Source: a bacterium (lineage in GTDB: Bacteria; Patescibacteria; Paceibacteria; UBA9973; SBAW01). Taken from it: DNA of 6,862 nt. The stretch spans positions 1 to 6,862 of the forward strand of contig JAKAIP010000034.1 of the NCBI GenBank assembly GCA_021825025.1, in the 5' to 3' direction. A model generated the notes under the pieces. That model had not been told where the DNA came from. It saw nothing but the letters and a program-made list of their open reading frames with translations, and searched no databases. This document shows positions 3,441-6,862 of this stretch, piece after piece (position 1 is the first letter of the stretch; every line of letters starts with the position of its first letter). Position numbers and translations under genes: made by a program.

Positions 3441-4136
3441 AGACAACTCAAGCAGCTGCACGCTTGTAAGGAGGCTTACAAGTGGGTAGGTAAAAAAACG
3501 CTTAAGCAAGCATGGGCAACCTGTGAGCGAGGCGACTGGATGCTGTGGTATGCCGCGAAAGTTGACATCGATAGAAAACTCCTGGTGAAAGCTGCGTGCG
3601 CATGTGCTCGCCTGGCGCTGCCGTACCTTCCATCAGACGAGTTACGGCCTGCGCGAGCGATAGAAACAGCTGAGAGGTGGATAGACGGCGGGGCAACAGT
3701 CGAAGAGGTACGTAACGCTGCTGAAGCTGCCAGAGCCACTGCTGATGCCTACGCTGCCGCTGCTGCCGCCTACACTACTACTGACGCCGCTGCCGCCAGC
3801 GCCTACGACACTGCTGCTGCCTACGCTGCTGAAGTTGCCAGAGCCACTGCTGATGCCTACGCTGCTGCTGCTGATGCTGCTGCTGCTGCCGCCTACACTA
3901 CTACTGATGCCGCTGCCGCCAGCGCCTACGCTGCTGATGCCTACGCTGCTGAAGCTGCCAGAGCCACTGCTGATGCCTACGCTGATGCCGCTGCCGCCAG
4001 CGCCTACGCTGCTGATGCCTACGCTGCTGAAGTTGCCAGCGCCACTGCTGCTGCCTACGCTCGCAATATCATCTCTAAAAAATGCTCTGACATCGTCAGA
4101 GCCATCATACCCGTGGAAATGCTGGAGGACAAATGA
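3429..4136 (+). CDS. alanine-rich 'putative immunity protein'-type protein with expanded repeats (235 aa)
   Basis: The start has GGAGG five bases before ATG 3429. Residues 1-95 match a family often labelled putative immunity protein in phages and bacteria: HACKEAYKWV (11-20), LKQAWATCERGDWMLW (25-40), LVKAACACARLALPYLP (52-68), then LRPARAIETAERWIDGGATV (72-91) and EEVRNAA. The C-terminus CSDIVRAIIP is also typical. Between them, residues 97-211 are a long Ala/Tyr/Asp/Thr helix-forming tract of near-identical repeats that is longer and cleaner than the usual linker. The immunity label comes from polymorphic-toxin loci; no toxin is visible here, so a counter-toxin role is unproven. The gene is bounded by 28-bp direct repeats and overlaps the nuclease gene by 4 bases. 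Confidence 0.82.
   Translation: MKLSRQLKQLHACKEAYKWVGKKTLKQAWATCERGDWMLWYAAKVDIDRKLLVKAACACARLALPYLPSDELRPARAIETAERWIDGGATVEEVRNAAEAARATADAYAAAAAAYTTTDAAAASAYDTAAAYAAEVARATADAYAAAADAAAAAAYTTTDAAAASAYAADAYAAEAARATADAYADAAAASAYAADAYAAEVASATAAAYARNIISKKCSDIVRAIIPVEMLEDK
3717..4067 (+). repeat. in-frame tandem repeats of 36, 40 and 26 codons plus a partial copy
   Basis: Copies begin at 3717, 3825, 3945 and 4023, each opening with AAE(A/V)A(R/S)ATA(D/A)AY. The first two also carry the unit TTTDAAAASAY; the third lacks the TTT part and the fourth is truncated. Copies are nearly identical in DNA, including synonymous positions, so the expansion is recent, by slippage or unequal exchange, and always in multiples of three. 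GCT/GCC Ala codons make other frames artificially open. Confidence 0.9.
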
Positions 4137-4144
4137 AACTCTCT
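4117..4144 (+). repeat. 28-bp exact direct repeat, right copy
   Basis: This copy is identical to 3413-3440, with a start-to-start distance of 704 bases. It covers the last codons (MLEDK) of the alanine-rich gene, the Shine-Dalgarno GGAGG, and the first four codons of the nuclease gene at 4133. Recombination between the copies would remove exactly the alanine-rich gene and leave the nuclease with an intact start. Confidence 0.9.
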
Positions 4145-5029
4145 TATTCGGAATACCAAAGAATCGGCAGGCACGGCCTTGGTTCATCTGATGCCGCCGC
4201 CATCGTGGGTCTAACCGAACGCCCAACTGCCGCCGATGTGTGGCTGCGGTTTATAAACGGAAGAATCCACGAGGACAATATTTACACTCGGGCTGGCCGA
4301 GCAATGGAACCGGTAATCTTACAGGAGTATGCGGAACGATCCAAGAAGATTCTCACCATCGAGGACGTAATCTTCATTCATCCTCAATACGATTTTCTTG
4401 TTGCGCGACCCGATGCGCTGGCAGAAAGCGCTTATGTTGAAGCTAAATTAACGACGCATGGAGAAGATTATGGAACCGAAGGAACGGACGCGGTTCCTGA
4501 TTACGTGTTCTGTCAGGTTCAACACGGGATGGAGGTAACTGGAAAAGATTACGCGGAGATTCCGGTCATAATCTGGACGCGCTGGGCGATGGAATTTCGG
4601 ATCTACGCTGTTGCGAAATCAAACATCATCGTTCCGCAAATGCTCGAACTTGAGAAGAACTTTTGGACACGTAACATCCTTGGTAAGGTTCCACCTGAAC
4701 CTAAGACGCTGACTGATGCTAAAAAGCTCTGGCCATCATCGCAAATGAAAAGCATCGAAGCAGATACGGTGCTTATGGACGCCGTTACGGAACTCAAAGA
4801 GATGCGAGCCGAACTTAAGGAGGCTGAACAACGAAAGGACATTTTAGAGCTTCAAATCAAAGCGAAGATGAGGGACGCCGAGGCGTTGAAGTTCGGAGAA
4901 AGGCTGCTTGCAACATGGAAATCGAACACGGTCAAACGGATTGATGTAACGAGGCTTAAAGAAGAAAATCCGGATGTTGCGGCAGAATTCACAAAAGAAA
5001 CCGAAGAACGGAGGTTCCTGATAAAATGA
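4133..5029 (+). CDS. YqaJ/lambda-exonuclease-like recombination nuclease (298 aa)
   Basis: This PD-(D/E)XK nuclease of the YqaJ viral recombinase type should be a cytoplasmic exonuclease that resects double-strand ends to give single strands for the annealase. Visible motifs in order: IGRHGLGSSDAAAIVGL (11-27, the conserved GSSDAA loop), GRAMEPVILQEY (55-66, Glu59), FLVARPDAL (88-96, Asp94 as metal ligand), YVEAKLTT (101-108, the E-x-K pair Glu103/Lys105), and YVFCQVQHGMEVTG (124-137, conserved Gln). A predicted coiled coil (about 215-250) near the C-terminus, also common in these proteins, may serve multimerisation. All catalytic residues are present. GGAGG precedes ATG 4133, which overlaps the upstream stop (ATGA). 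The partner RecT lies 0.6 kb downstream in the same operon. Confidence 0.93.
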   Translation: MKLSYSEYQRIGRHGLGSSDAAAIVGLTERPTAADVWLRFINGRIHEDNIYTRAGRAMEPVILQEYAERSKKILTIEDVIFIHPQYDFLVARPDALAESAYVEAKLTTHGEDYGTEGTDAVPDYVFCQVQHGMEVTGKDYAEIPVIIWTRWAMEFRIYAVAKSNIIVPQMLELEKNFWTRNILGKVPPEPKTLTDAKKLWPSSQMKSIEADTVLMDAVTELKEMRAELKEAEQRKDILELQIKAKMRDAEALKFGERLLATWKSNTVKRIDVTRLKEENPDVAAEFTKETEERRFLIK

Positions 5030-5127
5030 AACGCAAAGGAGTACCGCGAAAACACGTAATCGCAGATCTTGTAATCCAAGGTTACGCGATACGCGGTAAT
5101 AAAGTCACAATAGATATCGGATCATAG
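5026..5127 (+). CDS. tiny basic protein of unknown function (33 aa)
   Basis: The ATG at 5026 overlaps the nuclease stop as ATGA. The frame encodes MKRKGVPRKHVIADLVIQGY followed by AIRGNKVTIDIGS. The N-terminus is strongly basic and the rest looks like two or three short beta strands. No separate Shine-Dalgarno is evident, so translation would be coupled to the nuclease gene. No family is recognised; with this length and charge it could bind nucleic acid or a recombination protein, but nothing shows it. Confidence 0.55.
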   Translation: MKRKGVPRKHVIADLVIQGYAIRGNKVTIDIGS

Positions 5128-5146
5128 AAGAGAGGTGTTTCATAAA

Positions 5147-5248
5147 ATGAGTACTACAAACAAGAGTGGAAGCGCTGAAAATTTTACTGGTTATTCGGTT
5201 GCGCCAAACGATACCACTTGGCCCTCTGATTACGGGAGAAGAAAATGA
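5147..5248 (+). CDS. tiny polar protein of unknown function (33 aa)
   Basis: The ATG at 5147 follows GAGAGG about 11 bases upstream and is the only non-overlapping junction in this part of the operon (19-base gap). The product MSTTNKSGSAENFTGYSVAP then NDTTWPSDYGRRK is polar and probably disordered, with aromatic residues near the end. It ends with an ATGA overlap into the next gene, which supports it over the longer competing frame that would start at 5166. Function unknown. Confidence 0.5.
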   Translation: MSTTNKSGSAENFTGYSVAPNDTTWPSDYGRRK

Positions 5249-5412
5249 AAACATTTTTCAAGAGACTTTTGCGGTTGCTGAGCATTCCCTTTGCAATGAT
5301 GATTGCGGCGGCGTTTTTCATGCCATACGCTGCGATACAGTGGCTCTTTACGGGGCACGAGACACTTACCAAAATGATGGACAAATATTGGGATTGGTGG
5401 GACGAAGCATGA
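5245..5412 (+). CDS. small membrane-anchored protein (55 aa)
   Basis: The ATG at 5245 overlaps the preceding stop (ATGA) and has GGGAGAAG a few bases upstream. A basic N-terminus (MKTFFKRLLRLL) is followed by a hydrophobic helix (about residues 11-35, IPFAMMIAAAFFMPYAAIQW) and a short polar Trp/Asp-rich tail (KYWDWWDEA). The positive-inside pattern suggests that the N-terminus is in the cytoplasm and the tail outside. An uncleaved anchor is more likely than a signal peptide, since there is almost nothing after it. The DNA also has an overlapping open frame (from 5166), but the amphipathic and hydrophobic pattern and paired overlaps favour this one. Function unknown. Confidence 0.6.
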   Translation: MKTFFKRLLRLLSIPFAMMIAAAFFMPYAAIQWLFTGHETLTKMMDKYWDWWDEA

Positions 5413-5606
5413 AGCAGATTAAGATTCTCAAAATTCATCCCCGCGATGAGTGGTATGATTGCAGGGACATACTGGAAGGCCAGATACTAACAGAATATCA
5501 GAGCAATCTCTATGTTGATAAGCGCACATTGAGCCGTCTCAAGAAGCGGGGATTCGGTAATCCGATAGTTCTATCCAAACAAAGTCAAACGGAGGAAGTA
5601 AAATGA
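5409..5606 (+). CDS. small unknown protein (65 aa)
   Basis: The frame is open from 5166, but I place the start at ATG 5409, which overlaps the upstream stop (ATGA); the upstream part of the frame is antagonised by two other coherent small genes. The protein begins MKQIKILKIHPRDEWYDCRD, then ILEGQILTEYQSNLYVDKRT and a basic stretch (LSRLKKRGFGNP). The opening strand and the HP.DEWY..RD..EG pattern resemble small phage proteins that I have seen without assigned function. It is likely a compact beta-rich domain. It ends in a 4-base overlap with recT. The ribosome binding site is weak (GGTGGGA), so coupling is likely. Confidence 0.62.
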   Translation: MKQIKILKIHPRDEWYDCRDILEGQILTEYQSNLYVDKRTLSRLKKRGFGNPIVLSKQSQTEEVK

Positions 5607-6442
5607 GCAACTCAGGACAGCAGCTTGAGGCTGCATCGAAGAAGTTCGGCATTCGGGCAGCGAAAGACGCTTTGAAATCCGAGGAAATAGCAAAGGCGTT
5701 CCGCGCTGTGCTGGATCAGGAATCTGGAGGATTCATCATGTCGATAGCTCATCTCATCTCAAACAAAGCTTTTGAGGATGTGGAAGTTTCATCGGTCTTA
5801 GGTGCCGCTATGGTAGCTGCTACGCTTCGGTTGCCTATCGTGGCTTCGCTTGGATTCGCAGCGATAATCCCGTATTGGAGCAGCAAGCGCAAAGTTAAAG
5901 AGGCCCAATTCCAGATAATGAAAGACGGTTATATCCAGCTTGCCCTCAGAACCGGAGAGTATAATGTAATCAACGCGGGGCCGGTGTACCGTGGGGAGCT
6001 TATGAAACTTGACCGGAAGACCGGAGAACTTGAACTTGACCCGAACTTCAGCGTCGGTCACGATTCCGAGACTATCGGCTATTTCTCGTACTTCCGCTTG
6101 AACAAGGGATTCGAGCACGCATTGTATATGTCTACCGAAGAACTGGTGGCCCACAGCAAGCGGTATTCAAAAAGCTTTGATACCGGACTCTGGGTTTCTG
6201 ATTTCGATAAGATGGCGATCAAAACGGTTCTCAAGCTGAACATCAAACATTTCGGCGTCATGTCTACGGCACTTAACATGGCGCATACGGCGGATCAATC
6301 TATCGCGAGACTGAACGATGCCGGAGAGATTGATTATGAGTATACAGACAATCCGGAGGAAGAGAAACCGGAAAACTGGCTTTCGGCCCCGAAATCAAAA
6401 GAAGAAGAAATAAAAGAGAAATTGAAAGGAGAAAAGAAATGA
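5603..6442 (+). CDS. recT: RecT-family single-strand annealing protein
   Basis: RecT-type annealases coat single-stranded DNA and anneal complementary strands in phage recombination and repair. The signature LRLPIVASLGFAAIIPY (75-91) is followed by AQFQIMKDGYIQLALRTGEY (101-120), INAGPVYRGEL (123-133) and the later block WVSDFDKMAIKTVLKL (197-212), all in the family's usual order. The length of 279 residues is usual for the family. The first 40 residues are helical and the C-terminal 40 are acidic and lysine-rich (EYTDNPEEEKPENW, then KSKEEEIKEKLKGEKK), a common disordered tail that can contact single-strand-binding protein. GGAGG precedes ATG 5603, which overlaps the upstream stop. It pairs functionally with the YqaJ-like nuclease at 4133-5029. 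Confidence 0.95.
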   Translation: MSNSGQQLEAASKKFGIRAAKDALKSEEIAKAFRAVLDQESGGFIMSIAHLISNKAFEDVEVSSVLGAAMVAATLRLPIVASLGFAAIIPYWSSKRKVKEAQFQIMKDGYIQLALRTGEYNVINAGPVYRGELMKLDRKTGELELDPNFSVGHDSETIGYFSYFRLNKGFEHALYMSTEELVAHSKRYSKSFDTGLWVSDFDKMAIKTVLKLNIKHFGVMSTALNMAHTADQSIARLNDAGEIDYEYTDNPEEEKPENWLSAPKSKEEEIKEKLKGEKK

Positions 6443-6862
6443 GACGCTATTACATGGTTTTGTTAAGCTTAATGATAGCAGCAGGAAACACGTATTGTCA
6501 AACGCAAGGGGTTTGGTATCATGGGTCGCCCCCACACTTCGAATTTCCGCCTTCTGGCCATATCATAGCCGTCGGACCAGGCGGGATTCCTAAATCTATA
6601 GCATTTCAGTTTTTCCAATGGTGCTACGATAACCCCGACACGTTTTATTTTAATGGCCTGCCATTCCCTCAGAATATTATTTCCTATCGTGGCCATAGGG
6701 TTCATTCTTATGAGGCACTTAAAGCTATCGGAACCAGCGAACGGAAATGGATGAATAATTATATCGTAAGAGTAATTCGAACAATCTCACCGAATGAGGG
6801 TAATTTTTTAACATGCTTATCGGGTTTGGTCATGCGCGTTCTGATTGAGCCTTTCGGAAAGC
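6439..6862 (+). CDS. exported protein of unknown function, 3' end outside window
   Basis: A strong AAAGGAG eight bases before ATG 6439 and an ATGA overlap with recT support the start. The N-terminus MRRYYMVLLSLMIAAGNTYC has a basic start, a hydrophobic core and a small-residue region followed by QTQG, a typical Sec signal peptide. The Cys at residue 20 has no good lipobox before it (NTYC), so a lipoprotein is less likely. The mature part is rich in aromatic residues, Pro and Gly (VWYHGSPPHFEFPPSGHI, later GPGGIPKSIAFQFFQWCYD). At least 141 residues are visible with no stop. I recognise no family. An exported product immediately after recT is unusual for a recombination module. Confidence 0.75.
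   Translation, partial: MRRYYMVLLSLMIAAGNTYCQTQGVWYHGSPPHFEFPPSGHIIAVGPGGIPKSIAFQFFQWCYDNPDTFYFNGLPFPQNIISYRGHRVHSYEALKAIGTSERKWMNNYIVRVIRTISPNEGNFLTCLSGLVMRVLIEPFGK

Noticed and set aside
3642..4226. Long Ser/Gly-rich antisense frame and a Leu/Pro-rich third frame (3745-4191) over the alanine repeats
   Set aside because: Both are consequences of the GCT/GCC repeat; they have no start signals, and the family motifs are in the 3429-4136 frame.
5166..5408. N-terminal extension of the 65-aa gene to give a 146-aa protein
   Set aside because: This part overlaps two coherent small genes with ATGA junctions, has no well-placed Shine-Dalgarno, and lacks a plausible protein pattern before residue 82. 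Comparison between relatives could still overturn this.

Overview
The window looks like the early region of a temperate phage, prophage or related integrated element of a bacterium, next to a scarred accessory region with an insertion-sequence remnant. The host cannot be named from the sequence. Base composition is moderate, most genes have clear Shine-Dalgarno sequences (AGGAG/GGAGG), and one promoter matches the sigma-70 consensus closely, so initiation is conventional. The phage assignment rests on a YqaJ/lambda-exonuclease-like nuclease and a RecT-type annealase in one operon, surrounded by tiny tightly packed genes and by a small-protein family familiar from phage genomes.

Layout. Positions 1-2186 are read leftward (minus strand). 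From right to left: a 171-residue phage-type protein of unknown function (1671-2186), a putative 48-residue GTG-start ORF (1507-1653), a KOW/SH3-like 74-residue protein (1251-1475), a control-looking stretch with two similar TTGACA promoters and tandem operator-like repeats (1053-1248), a degraded replication-initiator-like ORF containing iteron-like repeats (469-1017), a small zinc-ribbon ORF (274-444), and the C-terminal piece of an IS1595-family transposase that leaves the window at position 1. Position 2187 begins a divergent intergenic region. It carries a strong rightward promoter (2258-2286) and a roughly 120-base leader whose segments can form two mutually exclusive pairings, one of which covers the ribosome binding site of the first gene.

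The rightward operon (2412-6862) holds, in order: a 142-residue unknown; a 59-residue unknown; two small membrane proteins (70 and 33 residues); an alanine-rich 'putative immunity protein'-type protein with recently expanded internal repeats; the YqaJ-like nuclease; two 33-residue ORFs; a 55-residue membrane protein; a 65-residue unknown; RecT; and a secreted or envelope protein cut by the window end. Eight successive junctions are 4-base ATGA/GTGA overlaps, which implies translational coupling. The nuclease and RecT would act together: the exonuclease resects a double-strand end and RecT anneals the exposed strand.

Most interesting points: (1) the switch-like leader RNA at 2298-2411; (2) the alanine-rich gene sits between two exact 28-bp copies of a sequence spanning a gene end, Shine-Dalgarno and next gene start, like a removable cassette; (3) helically phased TTCAC boxes at 1606-1674; (4) paired promoters with tandem operator-like sites at 1053-1248; (5) iteron-like 16-bp palindromic repeats inside the replication-protein remnant.
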